5,302 bases of DNA, taken from the NCBI GenBank assembly GCA_016743925.1, contig JADGFH010000454.1, positions 1 to 5,302 on the forward strand, written 5' to 3'. Source of the stretch: Labilibaculum sp. (GTDB lineage: Bacteria > Bacteroidota > Bacteroidia > Bacteroidales > Marinifilaceae). The notes under the pieces were generated by a model that searched no databases, was not told the origin of the DNA, and saw only the letters and a list, made by a program, of their open reading frames with translations. This document shows positions 1 to 5,302 of this stretch, one piece after another. Position 1 is the first letter of the stretch. Each line of letters opens with the position of its first letter. A program made the position numbers and the translations under genes.

Positions 1-140
1 GTTACTATATCATACTCTTTCCCACAACTGATAAATGTTATTACAGACAAAAACAAAATAATTTGTTTCACACCGGAAAAGCAAAATGCTTTAGTATTAT
101 CATTTCTTTTAATATTGGTAAAATTGTAGTCTCTTTTCAT
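1..140 (-). CDS. Partial lipoprotein gene, N-terminus only
   Basis: This open frame of 46 full codons runs off the left edge of the window. It begins at ATG 140-138 and contains a lipoprotein-type signal: a hydrophobic stretch (KQIILFLSVITF) followed by the lipobox-like ISCG and then KEYDI. The Cys would be lipidated by Lgt and exposed after cleavage by LspA, placing the mature protein on the inner or outer membrane, possibly at the cell surface. An AAGGA sequence at 150-154, nine bases before the ATG, supports this start and gives a long 24-residue n-region. The in-frame GTG at 71-69 would instead give a compact, typical signal peptide (M/V-K-Q-I-I), but it has no ribosome-binding site. The gene is divergent from the AraC regulator. 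The mature domain lies outside the window, so its function is unknown. The lipoprotein call rests on the signal only. Confidence 0.6.
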   Translation of the reverse strand, partial: MKRDYNFTNIKRNDNTKAFCFSGVKQIILFLSVITFISCGKEYDIV

Positions 141-182
141 ATATTTATTTCCTTAATTTAGCAAAGCATTTTCAATATTGGA

Positions 183-234
183 ATTTGAGATATCTTAATC
201 TGAATAAATTCACAATGTAATCTCAAATCTTAAT
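183..234. promoter_or_regulatory. Repeat cluster between divergent lipoprotein and araC-type genes
   Basis: Within the 149-bp divergent spacer, ATTTGAGAT (183-191) is matched by its inverted copy ATCTCAAAT (220-228). ATCTTAAT is also repeated directly at 192-199 and 227-234, a 35-bp step. AraC-family proteins often bind paired direct repeats next to their own gene or the gene they control, so this is a candidate operator for the adjacent regulator. The repeats are short and the DNA is AT-rich, so chance is a real alternative. Confidence 0.3.
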
Positions 235-265
235 TTATAGTTTACACAATACACGCTATTTTTTG

Positions 266-273
266 TACTTTTA
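266..273 (+). promoter_or_regulatory. Possible Bacteroidota -7 element for the AraC-family gene
   Basis: TACTTTTA matches the Bacteroidota -7 consensus TAnnTTTG except at the last base. A TTTA at 241-244, 21 bases upstream, could be a weak form of the -33 TTTG element. Transcription would start near 280, leaving a leader of about ten bases before ATG 290. Both boxes are imperfect, so the call is weak. Confidence 0.2.
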
Positions 274-289
274 GGACATTTTGAATTCT

Positions 290-1165
290 ATGGAAAATAT
301 TACGATACTACAAATTGATCAATTTGAGTTGGAAATTCCTCTGTCTGACTTTTATAGTAGCGACATGAAGAATCATTTAAAGAATAACGAGAACCATTTT
401 TATAAACCCCACAGTCACGATTTTTTTCTTTGTGTTTTGTTTACAAAAGCTTCTGGTATTCACGAAATTGACTTTAACACTTATGAGGTAAAGGCAGGAA
501 GTGTTTTCTTTTTAAAACCAGGTCAAACCCATTATTGGAAATTCGACGAATTACCTGAAGGGTATATTTTCTTTCATACACAAGATTTTTACGAGCTTCA
601 TTTTTCTAAAAGTAAGTTGGAGCAATTCCCCTTTTACTATTCTCATAAAAACACACCTTCTCTTAACTTAACACCAAGTGAAACCAAACTTTTGGTATCG
701 AGATTTAAAGATATTAACCTTGAATATTACCAAGATCTTTTCTATAAAAAACAAAAAATAGCAAGTCTTATAAACGCCACTTATATAGATTTAGCACGCT
801 ACTATGTGGCATTTGAACCAAATGACAGGAATACATCACATACTTATATTGAAACCCTACGAGCTTTAGAAAAGGCAATTAACAGTCATTACAAAACCGA
901 AAAATCGGCAAGTTTTTATGCCAATTATTTAAACATGACAACTAAACATTTGAATCGAATTACTAAAACTACTTTAGATAAAACGACTACTGATTTAATT
1001 ACTGAACGTGTATTGCTTGAATCAAAGCGACTTATTGCTCATTCTGAGAATACTTTGTCTGCCATTGCTGAGATTTTAGGCTATGAAGATTATGCCTATT
1101 TCTCAAAAGTCTTTAAGGCAAGAACAAATATGACACCACTAGAATTTAAAAAGAGTTATCAATAG
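290..1165 (+). CDS. AraC-family transcriptional regulator with N-terminal cupin domain
   Basis: This 291-residue protein has the usual two-part AraC layout and length. Residues about 35-105 form a cupin-like sensor domain: KPHSHDFF (39-46) and KPGQTHYW (76-83) are the typical histidine-containing strand motifs of the AraC_binding fold. Residues about 185-291 form the double helix-turn-helix DNA-binding domain. The first HTH covers ASFYANYLNMTTKHLNRITK. The second covers TLSAIAEILGYEDYAYFSKVFK and is followed by the family signature TNMTPLEFKK. It is a cytoplasmic regulator that probably binds a small ligand, which the sequence does not identify. The ATG at 290 is chosen over an in-frame TTG at 281, which adds only three residues. 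The gene is divergent from the partial lipoprotein gene, its likeliest target besides itself. It is convergent with the CPBP protease gene. Confidence 0.93.
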   Translation: MENITILQIDQFELEIPLSDFYSSDMKNHLKNNENHFYKPHSHDFFLCVLFTKASGIHEIDFNTYEVKAGSVFFLKPGQTHYWKFDELPEGYIFFHTQDFYELHFSKSKLEQFPFYYSHKNTPSLNLTPSETKLLVSRFKDINLEYYQDLFYKKQKIASLINATYIDLARYYVAFEPNDRNTSHTYIETLRALEKAINSHYKTEKSASFYANYLNMTTKHLNRITKTTLDKTTTDLITERVLLESKRLIAHSENTLSAIAEILGYEDYAYFSKVFKARTNMTPLEFKKSYQ

Positions 1166-1200
1166 TTCTTGATTTAATTTTGACCAGAAACGGGTATAAA

Positions 1201-1227
1201 CTTCTATTTTTTGTCTACCCATAGAAG
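1201..1227. terminator. Weak hairpin between convergent genes
   Basis: CTTCTAT (1201-1207) and ATAGAAG (1221-1227) form a 7-bp inverted repeat around a 13-base loop, in the 112-bp gap between the convergent regulator and protease genes. The stem is AT-rich and neither strand has a proper T-run after it, so a role as a bidirectional terminator rests mainly on position. Confidence 0.25.
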
Positions 1228-1277
1228 AGCTTAGCTGTATATATTATTTCCTTTTTACCAAGTCCACATCTCTCTAA

Positions 1278-1988
1278 TTATACTCTATCTACCATCGACA
1301 TTGTATTAAGTATACAATGAGCAATAATTAATGGCCATAAGTTTCGACCAAATGTTACGTACGCTATTCCCATAACTAAGCCAATCAGGCCAACCGTGAT
1401 CGATCTTTCTGATAGATCATATGAATGTCTGAAACCGAAAATTGCAGCCTGCAATAATACTGCAATGATTGTAGCGAAAGAAGTCTTTGAAAATAACCGT
1501 TCCAACCAATTCATTAAGAACCCTCTATCTAATAGTTCTTCCAGACATGATTCAAGTAAAACCATAGGAATGATTATAAAGAAAAGCGGCCAGTTTCCTT
1601 TTAGCTTACCAAATTTAGACACTGCACTCTCTGAAGAAGTATCTGGTGCTGGCGAAAAAGGTAATTGGTCTTTTAAAATATTAAAAGCCATTATAGATAA
1701 TACTGTAGCTACTAAAATTAAAACAGAAATTAATAAGGTTTTTTTAAGATTTTTGGGTTTACGTAAGCCTAATTCTTTCCATGTAACACCCCTTACTTTC
1801 ATTCGCCAGATAGCCACAACTAATGTAGAAAATGACCAGAAAAGACCATTTACAATAAAGCCCAAATCAGGAAAATATATTTCTCTAATTGAAAACATAA
1901 CAGTTAGGTAGATTGCCAAATCCATTAAAAAACCTTTATAATTATTGGGGTGTAAAACTTTGACCTTTAAATTCACGTTATTCTCCAT
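1278..1988 (-). CDS. CPBP-family intramembrane glutamic endopeptidase (Abi/CAAX protease-like)
   Basis: This 236-residue polytopic membrane protein carries the three conserved motifs of the CPBP (Abi, Rce1-related) family. These are EExxxR as EELLDR (150-155), FxxxH as FGFRH (184-188), and HxxxN as HCILN (224-228). In Rce1-type enzymes these polar residues form the intramembrane active site that cleaves peptide bonds; bacterial members are linked to bacteriocin self-immunity or to poorly known processing roles. Hydrophobic segments are visible at about 22-34, 43-62, 83-103, 134-148, 172-186, 199-213 and 217-231. The frame is open up to a TTG at 2042. I start at ATG 1988-1986 because the 18 extra residues are hydrophilic and begin at a weak codon. 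There is no clear Shine-Dalgarno sequence. The gene appears monocistronic, and nothing nearby identifies a substrate. Active-site residues are intact, so it is probably functional. Confidence 0.9.
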   Translation of the reverse strand: MENNVNLKVKVLHPNNYKGFLMDLAIYLTVMFSIREIYFPDLGFIVNGLFWSFSTLVVAIWRMKVRGVTWKELGLRKPKNLKKTLLISVLILVATVLSIMAFNILKDQLPFSPAPDTSSESAVSKFGKLKGNWPLFFIIIPMVLLESCLEELLDRGFLMNWLERLFSKTSFATIIAVLLQAAIFGFRHSYDLSERSITVGLIGLVMGIAYVTFGRNLWPLIIAHCILNTMSMVDRV

Positions 1989-2100
1989 GTTTTGTTGTTT
2001 AGCATAAGTATAAATTGGACATTGAAGTCTTTTATTAGACAACTTCCGTTCAATAAGGTTGCAGTTATGAAGAATTAGATAATTCAGTTTATGTTTTTAA

Positions 2101-2280
2101 TCTGTCTCCCACTATAAATACAAAAGAAAACATCGATCGGTTGTTGAAGTAATTGAAGCGATTCTGCTTTCAATTTACTACCACCACAAGGCTACACATT
2201 TAACCAACATTATAAAACAAGCCCCAAACGTGAATGAAGTGAACCCCAAATGTTGTGTCCAACTTTTTTGGTGCAGTTCA
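2101..2280 (+). mobile_element. Right-end remnant of an IS3-family insertion sequence
   Basis: Read from 2280 leftwards on the minus strand, the sequence starts TGAACTGCACC, then a run of A, then GTTGGACACA (to 2254). From memory this closely resembles the terminal inverted repeats of the IS150 branch of the IS3 family. Upstream on the plus strand, the frame from 2101 is open through the repeat. Its translation includes VVEVIEAI, YYHHKATHLTN, APNVNEVNP, which loosely recalls the C-terminal tail of an IS3 OrfB (a Y..KR.H.SLN..PN pattern). There is no start codon and no DDE catalytic core, and no matching left end occurs in the window. The left boundary is therefore arbitrary. This is probably a dead relic. 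The terminus is the stronger part of the call and the protein similarity the weaker. Confidence 0.4.
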
Positions 2281-2310
2281 ACCTTAGCAGTGCCTATTGA
2301 TTTAAGATTC

Positions 2311-2751
2311 TTACTTTTCATGAAACATTTTGGTCGCAACAGCCATCCTATTCCAAGTATTTATTGTTCCGATTAACATGATCAGCTGAGCAATTTCATT
2401 CTCCTTAAAATGCTTTTCTATTCTACCGTATGTCTCATCGCTTAGTCCTTTAGCTGAAATATTAGTTATTTCCTCGGTCATTTGTAGTGCTGTTTGTTCC
2501 TTCTCTGAAAATAGAGGTGACTCCCACCAGGCACTCAGCGCAAATAATCTTTTCGTACTTTCTCCTGATATTAATGCCTCTTTTGAATGCATTTCAATAC
2601 AATAAGCACAGCCATTAATTTGAGATGCTCGTAATCGAATTAGATGGCATAATTTTTTATCTAAGCTAGAAGCAGATAAGTACTTTTCCAATCCAAACAT
2701 TGCCTGGTATGCATTAGGCTCTAATTCCGCTATATTAATTCTTTGTTTCAT
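2311..2751 (-). CDS. Carboxymuconolactone decarboxylase/AhpD-like family protein
   Basis: This 146-residue protein belongs to the AhpD core-domain group of the carboxymuconolactone decarboxylase family and is a typical full length. The diagnostic motif RASQINGCAYCIEMH spans residues 41-55 and contains the CxxC pair (Cys48, Cys51) and His55. In AhpD these act as a thiol-disulfide peroxidase or reductase centre in antioxidant defence. The rest (SAWWESPLFSEKEQTALQMTEEIT, then a helical C-terminus with NTWNRMA) also fits the family. The substrate of this subgroup is not known. At the position 12 residues before Cys48, where AhpD-like proteins often have the proton-relay Glu, this protein has His36. 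The gene follows the Crp/Fnr gene by 81 bp on the same strand, a common pairing in this phylum. The start is ATG 2751, without a Shine-Dalgarno sequence. The protein is cytoplasmic. Confidence 0.9.
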   Translation of the reverse strand: MKQRINIAELEPNAYQAMFGLEKYLSASSLDKKLCHLIRLRASQINGCAYCIEMHSKEALISGESTKRLFALSAWWESPLFSEKEQTALQMTEEITNISAKGLSDETYGRIEKHFKENEIAQLIMLIGTINTWNRMAVATKMFHEK

Positions 2752-2765
2752 AAGTTGGTTTATTT

Positions 2766-2780
2766 AATTGCACAATTGCA
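2766..2780. repeat. Tandem AATTGCA pair upstream of the AhpD-like gene
   Basis: AATTGCA occurs at 2766-2772 and again at 2774-2780 with one base between, 15-29 bases before ATG 2751. On the minus strand TTTATTTG (2791-2784), one mismatch from the -7 consensus TAnnTTTG, lies just upstream. The repeat would therefore cover the transcription start if that promoter is real. A repressor site is possible but unproven. Confidence 0.25.
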
Positions 2781-2810
2781 TTACAAATAAACCACATACA
2801 GTTAGGATAA

Positions 2811-2829
2811 ATCTTAAGACATCTTAAGA
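2811..2829. promoter_or_regulatory. Twin TCTTAAGA palindromes, operator candidate
   Basis: ATCTTAAGA occurs twice in tandem (2811-2819 and 2821-2829) with a 10-bp period, and each copy contains the 8-bp palindrome TCTTAAGA. The pair sits between the stop of the Crp/Fnr gene and the start of the AhpD-like gene, about 60-78 bases before ATG 2751. The period of about one helical turn would place two bound dimers on the same face. A related dyad, TCTTATTAAGA, lies upstream of the Crp/Fnr gene, which suggests a common regulator. On the minus strand the pair could also fold as TCTTAAG-ATGT-CTTAAGA followed by TTTA, so weak attenuation is an alternative. Confidence 0.4.
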
Positions 2830-2832
2830 AAG

Positions 2833-3408
2833 CTAATCGGATTGATTTTTTCTTAACTCACTTAAATATTCAGGCGTAATTTCCAGGTAGGATGCAATCA
2901 TGTATTGCGGAATTCGTTGTGCAAAATCAGCATGTAATTTCACAAATTGCTGATACAAGTCTTTACTCTTCATCTGTAAATAAAAATCGGATCTTCGTTG
3001 AATCGCAATCAGCATGTTTTCGGTTAGCATTCTAAAGAATCGTTCCAATTTTGGTATTTTATTGTACAGCTGTTCCAAATCATTTTTACTTATACTCAGC
3101 AAGGTGGTTTTCTCAATTGCCTGAATTGCTGTTGTAGAAGGGGTTTCCAACACAAAGCTTTCCATGTTGGAGATCCACCAATTTTCTAATGCAAATTGAA
3201 TAATCTTTTCCTTTCCTTTTTCATCGAAATAAAAAGAGCGCACCAAACCATCCAAAATGAAGAACTTGTGCTTGCACACTTGTCCTTCAGAAATTATGAA
3301 TTCCTTTCGTTGATAGGTTTTGAAAGCCATTTTTGAAACTATAAGCTCAATTTCGGCATCAGTAAAATCAACGTATTTGTTCAAGTTTTTTTTAATTTGA
3401 TCTTTCAT
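2833..3408 (-). CDS. Crp/Fnr-family transcriptional regulator
   Basis: This 191-residue protein has the short Crp/Fnr form common in Bacteroidota. Residues about 17-112 are a cyclic-nucleotide-binding-like beta-roll: TYQRKEFIISEGQVCKHKFF then ILDGLVRSFYFDEKGKEKII, with the typical turn glycines. Residues about 113-140 are the dimerisation helix. The C-terminus is a winged helix-turn-helix (about 150-190), with RIPQYMIASYLEITPEYLSELRK as the HTH core. No FNR-type cysteine cluster is visible: Cys45 is the only cysteine, so an iron-sulfur oxygen sensor is unlikely. The effector is unknown. The protein probably controls the downstream AhpD-like gene and possibly itself, since related TCTTA/TAAGA dyads precede both. 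Start is ATG 3408-3406, with no Shine-Dalgarno sequence. The unrecognised gene upstream ends 56 bp away on the same strand, so co-transcription is possible. Confidence 0.92.
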   Translation of the reverse strand: MKDQIKKNLNKYVDFTDAEIELIVSKMAFKTYQRKEFIISEGQVCKHKFFILDGLVRSFYFDEKGKEKIIQFALENWWISNMESFVLETPSTTAIQAIEKTTLLSISKNDLEQLYNKIPKLERFFRMLTENMLIAIQRRSDFYLQMKSKDLYQQFVKLHADFAQRIPQYMIASYLEITPEYLSELRKNQSD

Positions 3409-3436
3409 GTAATCAAGTACAAGATAATTGACAGCT

Positions 3437-3447
3437 TCTTATTAAGA
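3437..3447. promoter_or_regulatory. TCTTATTAAGA dyad upstream of the Crp/Fnr gene
   Basis: This is a perfect 5-bp dyad with one central base (TCTTA-T-TAAGA), 29-39 bases before ATG 3408. It resembles the TCTTAAGA palindromes before the AhpD-like gene and is a candidate autoregulatory site. It could also be a chance AT-rich palindrome. Confidence 0.3.
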
Positions 3448-3464
3448 GATTAGTGTGCCTCCTA

Positions 3465-3944
3465 TCAGAGTTTTTCTGGAGGGCAATTTAAACGCGCTGG
3501 TTCATGTGCTTTTTCCATTAAACTTAGTCTTTCCTCTCTACGGAATATCAGCTTGGCTGAAGGGGTTAAACCAATTTCCAATTCGATTTCTTTTAAGTCA
3601 ATATTATCGATGCTAATTTCATTTTTAATATCAGAAGCCTTGAATAAACCGATCAAAATGAAGTTCAGAAATTTATTCTTTTTCGTTTTTTTAAGGATGC
3701 TTTCTCGTTTTTCCACCCTAATTGTATGTTCTTGCTTAAAACGTGCAAATAAGCGAGGCAAAAGGGCTATATCAACATCCAGACGGACGAGAACAAAACC
3801 TGCTTCTTCAATCTCTGGTAAAGCATCGTTTAAGTTCCGAATACCGTTCTTTAGTTTATCCTTACCGGCACCTTTAATATTAGCCCATATCTCAGAGCCC
3901 TTTTTCTTTGCATCCCCTAATAAATCATCCAGTCCGTTTGCCAT
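3465..3944 (-). CDS. Unrecognised 159-residue protein with an internal duplication
   Basis: I do not recognise this family. The protein has no signal peptide and no clear membrane segment; the most hydrophobic stretch is KFLNFILIGLF (91-101). Residues 1-45 are charged and probably helical (LDDLLGDAKKKGSEIWANIK). Two segments resemble each other: 51-72 (VLVRLDVDIALLPRLFARFKQE) and 116-137 (DLKEIELEIGLTPSAKLIF, then RRE). They share the pattern L..h.hpI.L.P.....F..E and suggest two copies of a strand-turn-strand module joined by a basic linker (76-91, rich in K, R and E). The start is ATG 3944. The frame stays open for 25 more codons upstream, to a TAG at 4020-4022, with no ATG, GTG or TTG. The protein could therefore be 5'-truncated or start non-canonically. 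It lies upstream of the Crp/Fnr gene on the same strand, 56 bp away. Coding is likely from length and composition; function is unknown. Confidence 0.7.
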   Translation of the reverse strand: MANGLDDLLGDAKKKGSEIWANIKGAGKDKLKNGIRNLNDALPEIEEAGFVLVRLDVDIALLPRLFARFKQEHTIRVEKRESILKKTKKNKFLNFILIGLFKASDIKNEISIDNIDLKEIELEIGLTPSAKLIFRREERLSLMEKAHEPARLNCPPEKL

Positions 3945-4134
3945 CTTATCTATTTCATTTATAAAGTTGTTATTATCTACAAGCGTATCCGTTTCGAGAA
4001 TCTGCTTGGCCTTTGTAGGCTAAGTGTTCTCAAGTACCAATATCAGAAATTGAATCTAACACTATTTTCTGTAATAGCACGCTCGAATGATCATCGAACT
4101 TATTGGATTTTAAAAAGCAATCCTTAATCTTATT

Positions 4135-4149
4135 AAACCTGTCAGGTTT
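4135..4149. repeat. Perfect 15-bp palindrome AAACCTG-T-CAGGTTT
   Basis: AAACCTG (4135-4141) and CAGGTTT (4143-4149) flank one base and directly abut the T-run of the terminator at 4150-4186. It may be a second hairpin that strengthens termination on the minus strand, or a protein-binding site for the gene downstream at 3465-3944. The rest of the 270-bp gap 3945-4214 holds no gene that I can support. Apart from this palindrome and the terminator, I see only the startless in-frame extension of the 159-residue protein (3945-4019). Confidence 0.4.
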
Positions 4150-4186
4150 CAAAAAACAATCCCCAAACTCGTGTGAATTTGGGGAT
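4150..4186 (-). terminator. Rho-independent terminator of the secreted-protein gene
   Basis: On the minus strand ATCCCCAAATTC (4186-4175), an ACAC loop and GAGTTTGGGGAT (4170-4159) form a 12-bp stem with one G-T pair and a GC-rich block. It is followed by TGTTTTTTG (4158-4150). It begins 29 bases after the stop at 4215 and is a textbook intrinsic terminator for that gene. Confidence 0.85.
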
Positions 4187-4214
4187 ATCAAAGTATAGCG
4201 TGTGTTCAGTTTTC

Positions 4215-5222
4215 TTACTCGCTTATTTTATACTCGTAAGGCAACATGTCTCCCATGCGCCTTGTTACCATATCACCTTCCCAGCTTATGTCCAATTCTA
4301 CAAATCCCATTTCATCGAAATAAACTTTTGGTTTAAGAAGACTAATTTCACTTGCATTTAAGTGATACAATACTTCCAGTTTAGTTGGGTACTTAAGGAA
4401 TTTTTTGTTTTTACTATTAGGATCGGATACATTACAAGCTTCTTGAATGATCACATCTTGACTTTTGAGATCTTGTTCCGATGAATTTTTAAGTGAAAAT
4501 CCGGCAGCCAATAAATCATTTGCCCAAAGTGCTCTCAAAAAATGCATTCTGGATCCTAAATAAGTACTTCTTCTGTTCGATTCGTATAAGAGCCTATGTT
4601 TTCTTTTGCTAGCCAGATCTTCGTTGAAAAAGATATTTCCGATAAAAGTGAAGGTTCTGCTTTTTCTATAATATTCGAATTTATCGAGAGAATAAGTGAC
4701 CTTGTAGCCTAAAGCCTTGTTACTAATAAGAATTGGTTTGGTGACAAAGGCTTTTAAGGTATCCCCATCGGTACCATAGTTAAAGCTTATATCTTGTTCG
4801 TTAATGATATCGCAATATATTGCATTTGCAGTTGTTCCCAAAAATATTTTTTTAAATACTTTTAGGTTTGCTTTTCGTTGGGCCACAAGAGATTTATCCT
4901 TAACCTTAACTTCTTGTATTTTAAATATTTTAGGTTTCAAATGGACAATTATGGGTTTAGTAACATCGAATTTTGGTAAGGTAACAGAATAGTATCCTAT
5001 GGCACTTATGGTTAAAGGCATGCATGTGTTGTATGGGATGTTTAAACTAAAGTCCCCATTTTTATCGGAGCTAGTCCCAACAAATGTTCCATCGAAATAG
5101 ATGGTTGCATAACAAACTTTCTCATTGGTCTTTTTTTCAAATATTTTTCCCCTGATAATAACTTGATTATAAGACAGCAGATGAAAACTAACAAGCAATA
5201 ATAAAAGTAAGAGTTTCTTCAT
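4215..5222 (-). CDS. Secreted protein with carboxypeptidase-regulatory-like domain
   Basis: This 335-residue protein starts with a Sec signal peptide: MKK, seven leucines, then VSFHLLSYNQ (residues 1-20). The mature part begins with a CarboxypepD_reg-like beta-sandwich (about 21-105). Its signature is VIIRGKIFEKKTNEKVCYATIYFDGT, followed by GTSSDKNGDFSLNIP and ISAIGYYS, and ending IIVHLKPKIFKIQEVKVK. This domain is common at the N-terminus of Bacteroidota TonB-dependent receptors and surface proteins. There is no TonB box, plug or outer-membrane barrel here, so this is a small periplasmic or exported protein. Residues 110-335 are an uncharacterised mixed-composition region with no motif I know. 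Its role is unknown; adhesion, scaffolding or envelope work is possible. The frame runs to an ATG at 5273, but I use ATG 5222-5220 because the signal peptide begins exactly there. The gene is monocistronic, ending in a strong terminator. Confidence 0.88.
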   Translation of the reverse strand: MKKLLLLLLLVSFHLLSYNQVIIRGKIFEKKTNEKVCYATIYFDGTFVGTSSDKNGDFSLNIPYNTCMPLTISAIGYYSVTLPKFDVTKPIIVHLKPKIFKIQEVKVKDKSLVAQRKANLKVFKKIFLGTTANAIYCDIINEQDISFNYGTDGDTLKAFVTKPILISNKALGYKVTYSLDKFEYYRKSRTFTFIGNIFFNEDLASKRKHRLLYESNRRSTYLGSRMHFLRALWANDLLAAGFSLKNSSEQDLKSQDVIIQEACNVSDPNSKNKKFLKYPTKLEVLYHLNASEISLLKPKVYFDEMGFVELDISWEGDMVTRRMGDMLPYEYKISE

Positions 5223-5254
5223 AGTAGATTTTAAACAATGTTGTGTGTGATTAA

Positions 5255-5269
5255 AGCTTAGGATAAGCT
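5255..5269. promoter_or_regulatory. AGCTTA-GGA-TAAGCT dyad upstream of the secreted-protein gene
   Basis: This is a perfect 6-bp inverted repeat with a 3-base centre, 33-47 bases before ATG 5222, the usual distance for an operator near a promoter. I find no convincing TAnnTTTG element beside it. A further nested repeat lies just beyond (GCATA 5270-5274 with TATGC 5296-5300, and ATAGC 5272-5276 with GCTAT 5287-5291). The function is inferred from position only. Confidence 0.25.
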
Positions 5270-5302
5270 GCATAGCGACTTATATTGCTATATCTTATGC
5301 CT

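Noticed and set aside
1396..1911. Plus-strand open frame of 171 codons
   Set aside because: It lies wholly inside and antisense to the CPBP protease gene, whose catalytic motifs are clear. Its translation has no recognisable features.
1278..1988. CPBP protease as part of a bacteriocin or phage-defence cluster
   Set aside because: No bacteriocin precursor, transporter, nuclease or other defence gene lies nearby, so the family link alone does not support such a system.
1989..2042. Upstream extension of the CPBP gene to TTG 2042
   Set aside because: It adds 18 hydrophilic residues from a rare start codon. ATG 1988 precedes the first membrane segment and fits the family length.
3553..4023. Plus-strand open frame of 156 codons
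   Set aside because: It is antisense to the 159-residue protein gene, and its Ser/Phe-rich translation is typical of a reverse-strand shadow. The minus-strand frame has the better composition.
4173..4361. Plus-strand frame of 62 codons
   Set aside because: It starts in the terminator and overlaps antisense with the 3' end of the secreted-protein gene. It shows no domain.
4804..4992. Plus-strand frame of 62 codons
   Set aside because: It is antisense within the secreted-protein gene, with no independent support.

Overview
The window (5302 bp, low GC) looks like chromosomal DNA from a member of the Bacteroidota, probably a Flavobacteriia or Cytophagia relative. The reasons are the AT-rich composition, the near absence of Shine-Dalgarno sequences, a short-form Crp/Fnr regulator of about 190 residues, a secreted protein with a CarboxypepD_reg-like N-terminus, and a lipoprotein signal ending SCGKE. 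I see no rRNA, tRNA or CRISPR. Genus cannot be judged from sequence alone.

Layout. At the left edge a minus-strand lipoprotein gene begins (ATG at 140) and runs out of the window. It is divergent from a plus-strand AraC-family regulator (290-1165), and the shared 149-bp spacer carries short repeats. Convergent with the regulator lies a CPBP/Abi-type membrane protease (1278-1988, minus) with all three catalytic motifs intact. The gap 1989-2310 holds what looks like the right-hand remnant of an IS3-family element: a terminal inverted repeat ending at 2280, preceded by a decayed plus-strand reading frame. Next come two minus-strand genes that probably work together: a Crp/Fnr-family regulator (2833-3408) followed by an AhpD/carboxymuconolactone-decarboxylase-like protein (2311-2751). 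Related TCTTA/TAAGA dyads lie in front of each. Upstream of them is an unrecognised 159-residue protein (3465-3944, minus) with an apparent internal duplication. On the right is a secreted protein with a carboxypeptidase-regulatory-like domain (4215-5222, minus), closed by a convincing rho-independent terminator at 4150-4186.

How the genes work together. The only functional unit with real support is the Crp/Fnr regulator plus AhpD-like protein, plausibly a stress or redox response in which the regulator controls itself and its neighbour. The AraC regulator may control the divergent lipoprotein gene. The other genes look like independent single-gene units. I found no clearly novel multi-gene system. 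The most unusual items are the paired operator-like dyads, the duplicated 159-residue protein with its startless upstream extension, and the insertion-sequence remnant.
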